From Actinernus sp. WN-2022 (Eukaryota; Cnidaria; Anthozoa; Actiniaria; Actinernidae), in the NCBI GenBank assembly GCA_030867875.1, contig JAOWCC010000309.1, forward strand, positions 25,004 through 89,003: DNA of 64,000 nt. Reading direction: 5' to 3'. A program made the position numbers and the translations under genes. Positions 52,495-63,489 of this stretch are shown here, one piece after another (the first letter of the stretch is position 1; the number at the start of each line of letters is the position of its first letter). The notes below the pieces were generated by a model that worked only from the letters and a program-made list of their open reading frames with translations, did no database searches and had not been told where the DNA came from.

Positions 52495-52568
52495 TTTATT
52501 TCTAGTCCAGTTAGATTTTCTTTGTTGATTTCAGGTGGGATATTCTTGTAGAAAAGAGTTTTCTGGAA
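52495..52568 (-). CDS. Possible upstream exon of the EF-hand-like gene, frame problem
   Basis: Acceptor AAAATAACAG and donor GTTGGTT bound 74 bases reading FQKTLFYKNIPPEINKENLT then GLE and a TAA. With one more base near 52500 it would read through in phase 0 into the next exon. So this is either an untranslated exon, a damaged one, or an assembly indel. Confidence 0.4.
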
Positions 52569-53687
52569 CTGTTATTTTAGAAGCAACAAGCTTAAGTCAA
52601 TAATAATAATAATAATAATAATGATCTGACATTAAATAACAATATTTTTTAAACATTACAACAACAACAACAACAACAGAGCTTACCGGTCTCTACATGG
52701 TAATTAACTGCATGAGCAGTATACATGTACATTTTGTTCATTATAATTATTATGTTAACTTTATACAGTAACATTCTGAGAATGCTAGAATTTCACATTT
52801 TCCAATACATTTTCAAGTGCACCATGGAAACAAGGCAATATGGTCAAGTCATCAAACATGGTAAGCTAAGAAAACTGTCAGTTTCTGATCCAAAAGGGCC
52901 ATTCAGTAAGCCTGCACAGAAAATCTCTCTGATTTTCTTCCTTTAACTGCAATCTTTGCTGTTAACTTGACCATTATAATCCCAGGGGGAGGGGGTGAAC
53001 TGACATACATGTACCTCTTAGGGGGTCCTGTTTGCACAAGTTATTTATTATTATGCAACCCAAGTCATGCCTTTTACTTGTAGGGGTTTAGAATTATATA
53101 TTTTAAGGTACTTTTATAATATTTCACCTGAAAGTGCACTGAAATGAAGCTACATGTATCATATAACAATAAATGATGACAGCAGCCAGAATATCAGTTG
53201 CTTCTCACAACAGGGATACTGCTGTAGAAAAACTGTTATTGTGTTTTGGTGGGTTACCCGACTCAATTAATTACCTATAGGCGCCATGCAGGCTGTCTGT
53301 ACACAAACTTTGAAGCGATCGCGAAAGTGGAAATTTGAAGCGCTATAAAATTCTAAACAAAAACAAAAATCAAAGTGAAATAGAAATGTAATTGACTGTG
53401 CACTATTTTAATATTACACCTTTTAGAGATCAAAATCATTATGGTGTTTTTAAAAACCTTTAATTGATGCATACCCTTAAAGGGTCATGTACCGGTAAAA
53501 ATAAAATAATAATAATAATAATGGTTTATTAGCAGTATTTCTATTCATCTGCTAACTAACTAAACTATCTAACAATGGATTTAATAGTTTAAGTACATCA
53601 TAATCGAAATTATGACTATAGCTCTTCTATAAGTAATATAACAATAGAGAATAGCATCAATAAATGAAATCAATACGTGATTAATCA
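52569..53687. other. Intronic or upstream sequence with simple repeats
   Basis: AAT/ATA runs at 52599-52624, a CAA run at 52660-52680 and a further AAT run near 53505-53522. No other feature. Confidence 0.4.
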
Positions 53688-53998
53688 GGGCTAAATGCAA
53701 TTTAGGCATGGTTAAATATCCTGCGTGCACCGGGGGCCCTGTAGTGTGGTCGCGCAGCCATAGGCCGGCGTCTCATCCGGAACTCTTGGTTTGTTGTTAT
53801 TGCATGTTGTTTTCATGTTCGCTTGTCAGTTGCTCCTCATTGCGTTCAAGGCTGCTGCCTTTTGGATTTGGATTGCAGATCTTCGATCGGCGTTGGTTAT
53901 CCTCGACGTGTCTGCTTCACAGTAATTTGTGTGTGCTTAAGTTCTTTTTGCCGCTACGGACTTCGGTGTCAACTGAAGTTGAGATCAAAATATTAATC

Positions 53999-54730
53999 AT
54001 GGCCGATCAAGCGGATCATGCTGCACCAACAGCCAGCCCAGCCACGGATTCAGAAAATCCAGCAATCGCAACATCGTCGGCTGATTTTCAAGGTCTGATT
54101 TCAGCCCTCATGTATCAGGCAGGTTTTCGCCCATCATGTCACCCATCGTCAGCCGCTTTTCCTACCGCTTCTACTTCTGGTGCAGCAGCTTCGCCGGCAC
54201 ACACTTTCGCGCCAGTTTCGTCACCGCCAGCTTTTCAAAACGTCCAAGGTACGTATTGGCCCGTTGTTTGAATCTGCTCCTTTCCCAATTCCTTCTGCCC
54301 ATGAGCCAGCCTTCATCCCGTGGTCTACTCTCCCCATTTGGTCCTCTGTCTCTGCTCCTCCAGTCCCGGTACCGGCTTCATCCCGTTCTTTCTTGGTGCC
54401 TGATGTTCTGCCTCCAATCCCAGCTAAACTCGCCAGTTGAGCGGTGTCATGACAGTTTGTCGATTTAACTGAGTTTCTCCCAGCAAATTTGTCTTCCACT
54501 CCAGACCCTTCATGCCCTGCGACACTCAGATTGTCCTCTGCCACTTCAGATGGTGCTCCTTCATTGGAATTTGCTCCCAGCAAACCCAGGCACAAAGCCC
54601 TTTTAAATTTCCATGATTGGATTGAAGCTTTTTGCATGTACGCAGCCGTGATCATGGCCTCACATCCCCATCATGCGAGAGCTTTTAGCATATCTCCTCC
54701 TCATTTGCCGGGCTGCGCGGGACTTCCAGG
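53999..54730 (+). pseudogene. Gag-like ORF of the tyrosine-recombinase element, frameshifted
   Basis: Starts MADQADHAAPTASPATDSEN with an A/S/P-rich leader, breaks near 54270, and resumes in another frame (from about 54540) as LEFAPSKPRHKALLNFHDWI, EAFCMYAAVIMASHPHHA. The 'R-x-K-x3-[IL]-x2-F-x2-W-x2-AF-x2-Y' pattern is common in ORF1 of invertebrate DIRS/Ngaro-like elements. Disrupted, so not functional. Confidence 0.6.
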
Positions 54731-54885
54731 CTCCTCATTGGTTCGCTTGTGTACGTTTTCATCAAAGCATCAGAAACAGACCCATTTCACCAAGGTTCCA
54801 CCATTGTTGTAGGCCATACCTTCACCCCCGTGTGTGTGGTTGATGCTTTATTTTCTTATTTGTCGCTGAGAGGTCCAGCTCAAGG

Positions 54886-55161
54886 CCCGTTATTCAGGAT
54901 GGATCTCCCCTCACTAAGGCCAAATTTAACAGTAGGCTCACCAAGGCTTTAGCTGATGCAAAGGTAGTCAGCCATTACTCTTCTCACAGCTTTCGAATCG
55001 GTGCTGCTTCTGCTGCGGCATTGGCCGGCTTATTTGAGTCTCTCATCAAGATCCTGGGGCGGTGGTCCAGTGATGCTTACCAATTATATATTCGCCTCGC
55101 CCCAGACGAGTTGGCGTCAGTTGCCTCGCAACTGGTGCAACCGTGGTTCAGGAATATGTAA
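54886..55161 (+). pseudogene. Tyrosine recombinase C-terminal domain fragment
   Basis: The frame reads DGSPLTKAKFNSRLTKALAD, then YSSHSFRIGAASAAALAG, IKILGRWSSDAYQLYIRLAP, ending in TAA. HSFR is the H-x-x-R catalytic box, and the tyrosine after GRWSS is the likely nucleophile. The N-terminal half with the first arginine is missing or out of frame, so this is a remnant of the integrase-like enzyme that circularises and inserts YR retroelements. Confidence 0.75.
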
Positions 55162-55995
55162 ATAGTCTGGGCTGGTTGAGTTGGATCATCCTCTCATCCT
55201 GCAGTAATTATTCCGTGTTTTGCCGTGTTGCAGTGTCGTCCTGTGATGGGTGTCATCGTGCTTCTGCTGTCACTGCTATCCAGCAGTTTTAGGTGTGCTT
55301 TGGATTCCCCATTCAATTAGTATTTCATGTGTGTCAGGCCGATGTCGGCTGTACTGGTAGGATCTCAAGGTTTGCACTGGTAAGTAGCATTTTGCTTTCT
55401 TGTTTGCCCTGGTCGGGCTCGTCAGCTTGCTTGCTGCAGGGAGGATTAGGGTCGTCCTCCGGGACTGACCGCGGTCTGGCTGGGGGGTTCTAGTGGCCTA
55501 ACTCCTCTCAGCACTTGACCCAATGCCTGCCCCCCCGACCAATTGCTTGCCTGAAACACGGCTGCTGCGGTGTAGCCTAGGTTGCCTCCTAGCCCCGTAT
55601 TGCTCCCTGGATTCATCTACGTGTAAGCCCAGGTTTGGTGTTTCTGCTTCCCATAGCACAGTTCGCTGCTGGGTTGTTCAAGCTTAATGCTCCAGCTCCA
55701 TTCCAGCAGTTTGCAGCTGCAGGTGGAACGGTTGTTCAGCTTGCCTGCTATAGCCTGCTGCAGGTTGTAGCATGGGTCGCCTGCTTCCCGAGTTTTGAGG
55801 TCTCAGCATCTGGAGTCAGGTCACCCCTTGCTCGGCTCAACTAAAGTTTTGTTGGGCTGTTTGATTGCCATGGTTACTTGGCAACCAAGCTCGCAAGCCT
55901 TGACACTGCTTGGCTCCGGGCAATGAACCTCCAACTTTTGCTTTTGTTTATACTAGCTGATTTATTTAATTGGGGCTAAATGCAATTTAGGCATA

Positions 55996-57903
55996 CCGTA
56001 TTTACCCGTGTATAATACGCGCCCATGTATAATACGCACCCCAGATTTCGGGCTCGTTTTGGAGAATTTATATTAAATGACTTCAAAATCGAAAAAAGTA
56101 AAAAAAAATCAAATCTTCGCGAATGCAGACGTCCAAAATTAAAATCATTAGACAATACGTTGCCAGAGTGTCAATGAAACACCGACTTCCGAGCGTGAGG
56201 AAAAAGATAACAGGAAATAAATTCTACTTGATTTATTTACATCATTTATGGATATTTACACTTAAGGTAAACTATTTATTCTTTTCTCTAAAATATACTG
56301 TTAATTCATTACAGATCTATTTACAGTTAGCTGAGACTTTTCTTCAATCAAATGTTCGAAGTGATCAAAAACCTTCAAAAATCAGTCAGCTGATGCAAAC
56401 AGTTCTCTCACAAACAAACCGTCCTGACCTGGTTCTTCATCGCTGTGCTCCTCAAAAGTCAGGTCGTCCTCTGTACCATCAAGGTTGTTGGAGATCCCGC
56501 ACTTGAGAAAAGATCTCACAATCATGTCCTCTGGGATGTCACGCCACGCTTTCGCAATCCATGAACAGCTCATCTCTTCCTATGGTTTCTTTTGCCTTCC
56601 ACCAGCAGTAAACTCATGAACGCCATCCGCCATCCATGTCATCCATAACTCCTAATGCGATCTTTAAATGGCTTGTTCAAGCAGACATCCACTGGGGCCG
56701 AAGCAACAAGGTTAAACCTCCAGGAATGACTGTCAAGTCAGTGTTCTCACGCCGAAATGCCGTCTTCACTGGGTCTGTCACGTGAGCCTTGAACGTGTCA
56801 TAAACAAGCATGCTTCATTCTCGTCCGAGTCCACCGAACCGACATTGCCAAACTTTCGCATTCCACAACTTCATTCTGTCGGTGTCCATCCAGCCCTTAT
56901 CTTGGACAGCAACAACTACGCCGTGATTGTTCTTTATCTTTGGTAGTGTCTTTCTCTTAAAAATAATCATGGGCTTTAACTTCGGGCCATCAGCGGCACA
57001 TGCTAACACAACAGTGACGCGGTTCTTTTCATTTCCGGGAGTGCAAATTTTCACAGTTTTCTCACCAATGTTGTTGACTGTTCGGTTAGGTGGCATGTCA
57101 AATGTTTGCGGCGTTTCATCCGTGTTTGCGATTAAATGAAGCTGCTTGCGACGATTAATAACACAGCTGTGAAAGTTTACGATCTTCTCCTCATAGTCAG
57201 CTGGAAGTCGTTGTGCTAGTGTCATTTTCTGTCGAATCAAGAGATTATTTCTTTTCAGGAATCGCTGGCACCAATGGTTCCCTGCCTTGAAAGATCCTTC
57301 TGGTATCTTGTATTTTTTATCCTTGGCGAGATCGAGTGCCTTCAGTCTGATCAGCGATGGTAGAATTGCTAAACCATTCTGTCTTTTCTCTTTGACCCAA
57401 GCCAAAAGGTCAGCTTCCATTTCGGGCCACGCAGCTTTCCATCCTCGAGCAGCACGCTTCATTCGTGGCATTTTCTCCAAGTTCTCTTTGTTTTTTCTCC
57501 ACAAACGTACGTTGTACTCGGAGACTCCAAACTCTCGCTCCGCAGCTCTGTTGCCATTCTTTTCCGTGAAGGTGATAATAATTAACTTGTCACAAGTTCA
57601 GTAACTCTGACGTTTCATTCGTGTTGCCATGATCAATTTTGCATGATTATTGTTTACAGATGAAACTGATGTGTGAAAAGTGGGGTTTAAATAGCTGCAC
57701 TAAGTTTTTCATGGATCGAAATTTCAGTGTTTTTATTGGCCGCTTAAGCATGAAACAGCCAATTATAATGTTTCTTTTGTTTGTGTTGTTATTGCAAATT
57801 ACATGTAGTCCTAAAATGGGAGGTTCTGTGTATAATACGCATCCCGATTTTGAAGGTCATTTTGGAGTAAAAAAAGTGTGTATTATATACATGGGTAAAT
57901 ACG
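55996..57903 (-). mobile_element. pogo-type DNA transposon inserted in repeat A2, TA duplication
   Basis: Inverted ends CCGTATTTACCCGTGTATAA and its complement, flanked by TA (55994-55995 and 57904-57905). ATAATACGC words recur near both ends. It interrupts the A2 repeat of the surrounding retroelement; removing it and one TA restores the sequence found in A1. Confidence 0.9.
56382..57630 (-). pseudogene. pogo/CENP-B-like transposase, frameshifted
   Basis: From an ATG at 57628-57630 (MATRMKRQSY) the frame breaks, then reads EKNGNRAAEREFGVSEYNVR, the first CENP-B/HTH region. The main frame 57504-56815 covers MKRAARGWKAAWPEMEADLL and WCQRFLKRNNLLIRQKMTLA (second HTH), then NTDETPQTFDMP, where D is the first catalytic acid, and VVLACAADGPKLKPMIIFKR of the DDE_1 domain. 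Near 56815 the frame shifts again into YDTFKAHVTDP-like sequence and once more later; the tail 56573-56382 is acidic (EEHSDEEPGQDG). At least three frame breaks mean it is inactive. Confidence 0.85.
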
Positions 57904-58349
57904 GTAGTTAAATATCCTTCGTGCGCCAGGGGTCCTGTGGTGTGGTCGCACGGCCCTGGGCCGGCATCTCATCCAGGACTCATGGTTTGTTGTTATTGCG
58001 TGTTGTTTTCATGTTCGCTTGTCAGTTGCTCCTCGTTGCGTTCAAGGCCACTGCCTTTTCCCTCCCTCCCTGTTCCCTTTGTCCACTTATGTGTGACCCA
58101 GTGCTCTGGGCTGTTTGGTTGCCCTGCTTGGCTCTGGGCACTGAACCTCCAACTCTTTTCTCTTCAGTTAGAACCATTGAGCTTATGCTTTTGTTTATAC
58201 AAGCTGGTTTATTTAACTGAGGAAATGTGAAACAAAAACTAACTATTTTCAAAATGACTGCCGAGCACCCATCATTTTGGTATAGGTGTGCCCCCCCACC
58301 AAATGGATTATAATCCCCTGCATACTTGAACATTGGACAAATGCTCCGT

Positions 58350-58680
58350 GAATGAGCAAAAACCATTACTAGGAAAATATAGATTTCCAATGTAATACAA
58401 AAAATGCTCTGCCTCATGAATGAGCAAAAACCATTACCAGGAAAATATAGATTTCCAATGTAACAGCAAAAATACACAAAAACCATTACCAGGAAAATAT
58501 AGGTTTCTAATGTACAGGAAAAATGCTCTGCCTCACATGAGATAGCCTACGTTGTATCCGCCTCTCTTATGGGTCTGAGTGAGCCGGCAGAAGAGAGGCG
58601 GATATAACGTAGGCTACAGTGTCATAATCAATGAGCAAAAAGCATTACCAGGAAAATATAGATTTACAAATTGTAACAGC
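58350..58680. repeat. Four-copy tandem repeat of about 60-68 bases, the last split by a MITE
   Basis: Copies begin near 58350, 58418, 58478 and 58630, each with AAAAACCATTACCAGGAAAA then TATAGATTTCCAATGTA and often ATGCTCTGCCTCA. The 74-base MITE at 58543-58616 lies between copies three and four. Confidence 0.75.
58543..58616. mobile_element. 74-base hairpin MITE with TAGCCTACG ends
   Basis: TAGCCTACGTTGTATCCGCC pairs with GGCGGATATAACGTAGGCTA, with inner CTCTCTT and AAGAGAG, leaving a short loop. Related at its termini to the other TAGCCTR elements. Confidence 0.8.
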
Positions 58681-58980
58681 TGCTAAAGTGTAATATCACT
58701 TGCATAGAGCGGTTCAGGTATAAAATTAATACTTAAAGTTAAAAGATTTTCACCTATTAAACCACAAATTTACACATACAGTGTAGAATTACGATTGAAG
58801 AATCGAAGCCCGAATTATTATTAACACGCAAATCATGAAACTGATATTATCGAATCAATTTATTGGGCATAATCCAAACCCGCTATCCCATCCTACCAAC
58901 CAAGTAAATTTTAGCATAGGCCGATTGCACATTTTAAGGATTTCGAAACAACAATTAGAATCTAAAATATAAGTACTTAC

Positions 58981-59002
58981 CCCTAATGCCTTCGAGAGAC
59001 AT
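58981..59002 (-). CDS. Possible short exon MSLEGIR
   Basis: An ATG directly after an AG (TTTAAATAG) opens 22 bases to a consensus GTAAGTAC donor. It could be an early exon of the EF-hand-like gene, but the phase it leaves gives stops in both candidate downstream exons. Confidence 0.3.
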
Positions 59003-59209
59003 CTATTTAAACAGTGATTCGCGAATGAGAACATGAAAAAGAATCAAGAAAACAGCGAAAGAGTTACTTTAACAGTATAAAGGCATGACTTTTGAAAACA
59101 GAAGCCCAAAAGCCAAAGGCAAAGGCTCCAGCAGGCAACAACAGAACCAAGTCAACACGCTGAAATCGAAGAATCAATTTCGCACTTTTATCGCTATGAT
59201 AAATCTTAC

Positions 59210-59224
59210 CCTAGTTCTTCCCAT
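59210..59224 (-). CDS. Possible first coding exon MGRTR
   Basis: CACATGGGAAGAACTAGG followed by a good donor GTAAGATT. Upstream sequence has CCACCATATTGG and other promoter-like words but no proof. Fits the start of a minus-strand gene; unconfirmed. Confidence 0.3.
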
Positions 59225-59589
59225 GTGAAAAAGTCTTTCTTTCTTGGATATTTTATGTGCATCTTAGGATTTCCATAAAATCATAAGGCCAATAAACTAA
59301 GAGATTCGGCAAAGTCAATCCAATATGGTGGCTGCTCGAGCGCGCAAGCGTCATGACAACATCGTTCCCGTGCACTAAATACTCTAAACAGATACGGGGA
59401 GGGGTGGGGATGAAAAAACATACATGTATTATAAAGTAGCCCACAAATGTTTTTTACATACTATGTGTATTTTGATCGCTTCCAGTCGTATAACGAAGAG
59501 GTCTCAGTGGCAATAGTTTTCTTCCTTCGTATAAATAATAGCTGTAACTACGTTTGCAAAATCTAATCAGCCTGATTCCTTTCGAATTT

Positions 59590-60123
59590 CAATACTTTCC
59601 CTGCAATCCTTCTTGACATTTTTCTACTTATGAACATGTAAAGGGTTTTGAGTACTTCTGCGAATAATTTTTGGTTTACTGATAATATTCTGTGTTCTAC
59701 GCTTGTTGGAAATGCTTTCAATTCCTGACCCATGACCGCGTAAGTAAAAGCCTGGGTCGATTTCCCGGGGTGACGTCATCTCATTAATGCATTATCCTCC
59801 ATGGTGCCTTTCTATCACAACGACATCGATTTATAGATAGTTTGTGAGTCGTTAGTAAAGTAAAAAGGCATTTTAGACAAAATTCTAAGTATTTATTCAA
59901 ATTATTGCAAAGTCGAATTAATTAGATGACGTCACCCCGGTAAATCGACCCAGGCTTTTACTTATGCGGTCATGGGTCAGAAAAGGTCAGTTTTTCACCA
60001 TTTCAAACGTAACAAAACAAAGAAGCGTATAACATAGAATAGTATCTGTAAACCAAAAATTTCTTCGCAGGAGTACTCAATTCATAAGTAGAAAAATGTC
60101 AAGAAGGGTTAGAGGCACTTTAA
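59590..60123. mobile_element. Foldback element with about 210-base arms, right end TTAA
   Basis: AATCCTTCTTGACATTTTTC and CCATGACCGCGTAAGTAAAA at the left are mirrored by TTTTACTTATGCGGTCATGG and GAAAAATGTCAAGAAGGGTT at the right. Both arms carry GATGACGTCA. The right end reads AGGCACTTTAA, resembling the ACTTTAA end of the element at 18118. The left terminus has decayed. Confidence 0.75.
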
Positions 60124-60405
60124 GACATCCGTTGTTGACAAACATACTATCCGACACATCAACGCGCTATAGGCTTCTCAAGGAATTTGGATAATGATCA
60201 CGAGTTTGAACGACAACGAGTAAGTGAAACTTTGAAGAAAATCAAGAATCACATCGTTAAGGTAGAAGACGGAAAGCAAGAATTTACTCGCCATCGCAAC
60301 AATTTATTGAATGTGATTGAAAGCCAGAAGATGGAAATACAAAGGATGAATTCAAAATCGGCGAAATTCAATTGCGTCTCGACAATGACAGGATACCAGG
60401 TACCC
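60124..60405 (+). pseudogene. Coding-like fragment with coiled-coil character
   Basis: After TTILSDTSTRYRLLKEFG-like codons ending in a stop, the frame from 60193 reads DHEFERQRVSETLKKIKNHI, VKVEDGKQEFTRHRNNLLNV, IESQKMEIQRMN, strongly helical and charged. It then runs into a G homopolymer. No splice sites bound it, and I do not recognise the protein. Probably a fragment of a gene or retroelement ORF1. Confidence 0.35.
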
Positions 60406-60795
60406 TGGATGCCAGAGGTTCTATTCCCGGGGGGGGGGGGGGGGGGGGTCCCTTATGTGAGGGGTACATGGATGCTCGTCGTACCTTTTAGGGGTCAAAA
60501 TCAGGAGTTTAGTACCACTTAGGGTATCCACGATCAAACACAGACATTTATATGTAAAGCGGTATCTTTTAGGGGTCGGGTGTCACCGAATGCTAGAGAA
60601 TGACAGCGCTTTTGAAAACAACAAGGAAGAATGTGCTTGATGATACAACATCAAATAATAGCAATAAAAGGCATCGAAAGTTTAAAATGTTGGCATGTTT
60701 TTATCGGTACCTTTTAGGGGTCAAAATGAGCTTGAGCCACGCCCATTTTAGTACCTCTTAGGGGTAAAATCGAAAATGTCCGACGAGCATAAGAC
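60400..60795. mobile_element. Inverted-repeat element with TTTTAGGGGTC words
   Basis: ATGCTCGTCG near 60470 is mirrored by CGACGAGCAT near 60782, and ACCTTTTAGGGGTCAAAAT occurs several times between. Built like the element at 29976 but not identical. Confidence 0.55.
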
Positions 60796-61075
60796 ATAAG
60801 ACATAGACATAAGTTTATTACCAGCCCTTATCCTATACAGGACATCGGTTACGCTAATAATAATATAATATAACAGCAATGACAGAACTGCAACAAGTCT
60901 ATTTAAGTGTACAATGACTTCTTACTAGCTACTTTACGGCGTTCTTTCCTTAAAACACTCATAGACGTACTTAGCCACAGTGTTTTGAATTTCATGTGGC
61001 GGATTGATAAGGAGGAGGAATATCTCATTTTCCGTTAGATGGTTTATTTTCTTATTTAACTGCCTTTCTAATTTA

Positions 61076-61387
61076 TTAAAATAGCTCCATACGTTTCATA
61101 TGATAAAATTTGCATTTGACGAGAAAATGCCTCTCGTCTTCAACTTCTGTATTGCATTTTGTACAAATTCTTTCTTCTAACTTTTGATATGGCCTTAAAT
61201 GCCTTCCTACTTCAATTTGAAGGCAGTGATTGCTGATTCGGAGTTTGGTTAGAGATATCCTGTGCTTAACTACACTTACGTTTTTGAGATATTCCTCTTG
61301 GGTGTAATTATATTTAAATAATCTATATGTTCTTAGCTTATTGGAATGAGATGGATTTTTTCTTTCGTCCGTTATGAATTTCTCCAT
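61076..61387 (-). pseudogene. LINE C-terminal domain
   Basis: Reads LRTYRLFKYNYTQEEYLKNV, then LTKLRISNHCLQIEVGRHLR and ERICTKCNTEVEDERHFLVK. The C-x2-C...H-x4-C arrangement is a common C-terminal zinc-knuckle-like end of invertebrate LINEs. A frame break separates it from the RT frame. Confidence 0.75.
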
Positions 61388-61509
61388 GCCAGTTTTGGAT
61401 TTCGATATCTTTGGATCTTTGACCTAGATTGTTGAGTATTCTCTTTACGAGAAACGTTGAAGGGTCTTCACCAAAATTTAATTGCCAAATGAAACTGAAA
61501 CCAAATAGG

Positions 61510-62175
61510 TCAATTACGTTTTTTTAGTTTCTCTGTCCAGCTGTACGGGTGGGCCCTATTAATGCAATCAAACATTGCCTTGTCTGATAATTTTGACTTA
61601 TCTGATGATAAATACGATGTCCATAATAAAAAGCTTCTATTGATTGCTTGATGCTTCAGGGGCAGCCTTCCCAACTCAGCCCGACACGCGTTATTTACTG
61701 CGGTCTTGTTGACCCCCAAGAGCATTTTGCAAAACTTCACGTGTACCTGTTCAGCTGGATCTTTGTCTAGATTTGTTTTCATATCTACTCCCCAGACTTC
61801 GCTCCCATAGAGTAATATTGGTCTGATTAAGCAATCAAAAAGTCTTACAGTTATTGAAATGTCTGTTCTAAAATGCTTTCCCATCTCTTTTCTGAGTCTA
61901 AATAATGCTTTTAGGGCCACTTTTTTTAGTTCTTGTCTTGCAAAAGCTAGAGTTCCAACAGATGTAAAAGTAAGCCCAAGGTATTTATATTTTTTAACAT
62001 TGTCTAATAATTTGTTATCGTAATAGAATCGATAATTATTGTTAAATATCATAATTTTATTTTTTTCTAAGTTAACATAAATTTTCGATATTGAACAATA
62101 GTTATGAAGATATTGTAACTGATTTTGTAAACCGGTGTAAGACTTAGACATTAAAACAAGATCATCCGCATACAA
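61510..62175 (-). pseudogene. LINE reverse transcriptase palm and thumb (YADD)
   Basis: Begins MYADDLVLMSKSYTGLQNQL, where YADD is the catalytic palm motif, then NLEKNKIMIFNN and VKKYKYLGLTFTSVGTLAFA. Ends WTEKLKKRN. It is separated from the upstream RT frame by a break near 62176-62260. Confidence 0.85.
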
Positions 62176-62260
62176 CAGACAGTTAATTTTTTTGTCTTGT
62201 GCTTCAACTAAGTCTGACGTATTCTTATTAAATGTTTCTGGTAAGTCGTGAAGGAAAAGA

Positions 62261-63106
62261 TTAAACAGCGTCGGTGCATGACAACATGCATCCCTGCTTC
62301 ACGCCGGCGAAGCATTTAAAGCTTGGTGATATCTGGTCCTCAGTTTTGACCACAGATATGTCATTCGAATACATGGAGGTGATCAACGAATAAAATTTTC
62401 CAGTTATCCCTACTTTCCTCGTTTTTTCAAAGAGTTTATTTCGTGGTATACTATCGAAGGCTTTTTTAAAGTCTACAAAACATGCAAAAAGCAAATTCCT
62501 TTTCCGCTTTGGCTTGCTTTTAACATATTTATCTATAATAAGTGTCTTGAGAATAAATATGCTATTGACTGTTCCATGCTTTTTTCTAAATCCCCCTTGC
62601 TCGGGTTTTAAAACCCCATTGGAGACAAGATAATCATAAAGTCTCTTGTTAAGCACAGAGGTGAAGAGTTTACCTAACGACGAAAGTAAGGTTATGGCTC
62701 TGTAGTTTTCTACATCGTCTTGAGATCCCTTCTTGTGTAAAGGGATTATATGGCCATAGCACCACTCATTTGGGAAGTTGCCTGATTCAAGAACCAGATT
62801 AAAAAGACGAACAATCGGAGCTTTTAGTTGCTCTTTGGCGCATTTCAGTAATTCATTAAGTATGTTATCTCTACCTGGTGATTTATTACTTTTAAGACGA
62901 CCTATAGCGTCACAGATCTCCTGTTCACTGATTTCAAAATCTAGGGGACCGAAGTTTTCCATATCTTCTAGACTAGAACGATCAACTTCAGTGTGATTAT
63001 CTTGTTTTTCATTCAGCTTCCTAAAGTGATGATAAAAATCCTTATTCTCTACTGGATGTTTCTTAGTATTCGTTTTCTTGTTAAGGTTGAATAACTTTTT
63101 CAGCAC
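62261..63106 (-). pseudogene. LINE reverse transcriptase fingers and palm
   Basis: Contains SKSPGRDNILNELLK, IIPLHKKGSQDDVENYRAIT, LLSSLGKLFTSVLNKRL, GGFRKKHGTVNSIFIL and FVDFKKAFDSIPRN with the first catalytic aspartate, then FAGVKQGCMLS, the GVxQG turn. It ends just before the YADD block through a frameshift. The 281 codons before the break are otherwise intact, so decay is recent or the break is an assembly error. Confidence 0.88.
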
Positions 63107-63489
63107 TTTCCACGTTCCTTTTGTATCTTTTAAATCTATACCCTTTAAGCTGTTATTAATAAAGTTTTTTTTTTTCTTCCTGCAAAGTCTTTTGAATTTT
63201 TGTTTATTTTATGTAAATTACTCCTGATTGAATGATCAGTCGGGTTTCTGCATAAACGCTTTCCTAGAAGCTCCAGACGCCTTTTTTTCTGTGTTACAAT
63301 CGTGATCAAACCAATTTGAGTTTGGCTTTTTAAAAGGGCGTTTTTCTCTACTTGAGCTATATTTTAATCCAGCGTTCTCGCACAATCCTGTAAGTATACC
63401 TTGGTAAAGTTTCCAGTGACTATATTTATGTCTTTGTTTTTGCTGAAGCTATCTGTTACATTTGCTAGCTGTTCTTTATACTCGTTAGA

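Larger units (their letters stand above)
53688..58222 (+). mobile_element. Tyrosine-recombinase retroelement with split direct repeats (Ngaro-like), decayed
   Basis: Layout A1 - coding - B1 - A2 - B2. A1 (53688-about 53868) begins GGGCTAAATGCAATTTAGGC and includes GTTGTTTTCATGTTCGCTTG. A2 begins identically at 55972, is split by a pogo transposon, and resumes at 57906 to about 58055. B1 (about 55850-55971) ends GCTTTTGTTTATACTAGCTG plus TTTATTTAA; B2 (about 58105-58222) ends the same way. This order is the split-direct-repeat pattern of Ngaro-type DIRS elements. A gag-like frame and a tyrosine recombinase remain; I found no reverse transcriptase. Confidence 0.75.

Noticed and set aside
53708..53998. 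Upstream 97 codons of the frame that holds the gag-like start
   Set aside because: They lie in the A1 terminal repeat; the same sequence in A2 is also open in another context. The ATG at 53999 starts the A/S/P-rich gag-like reading.
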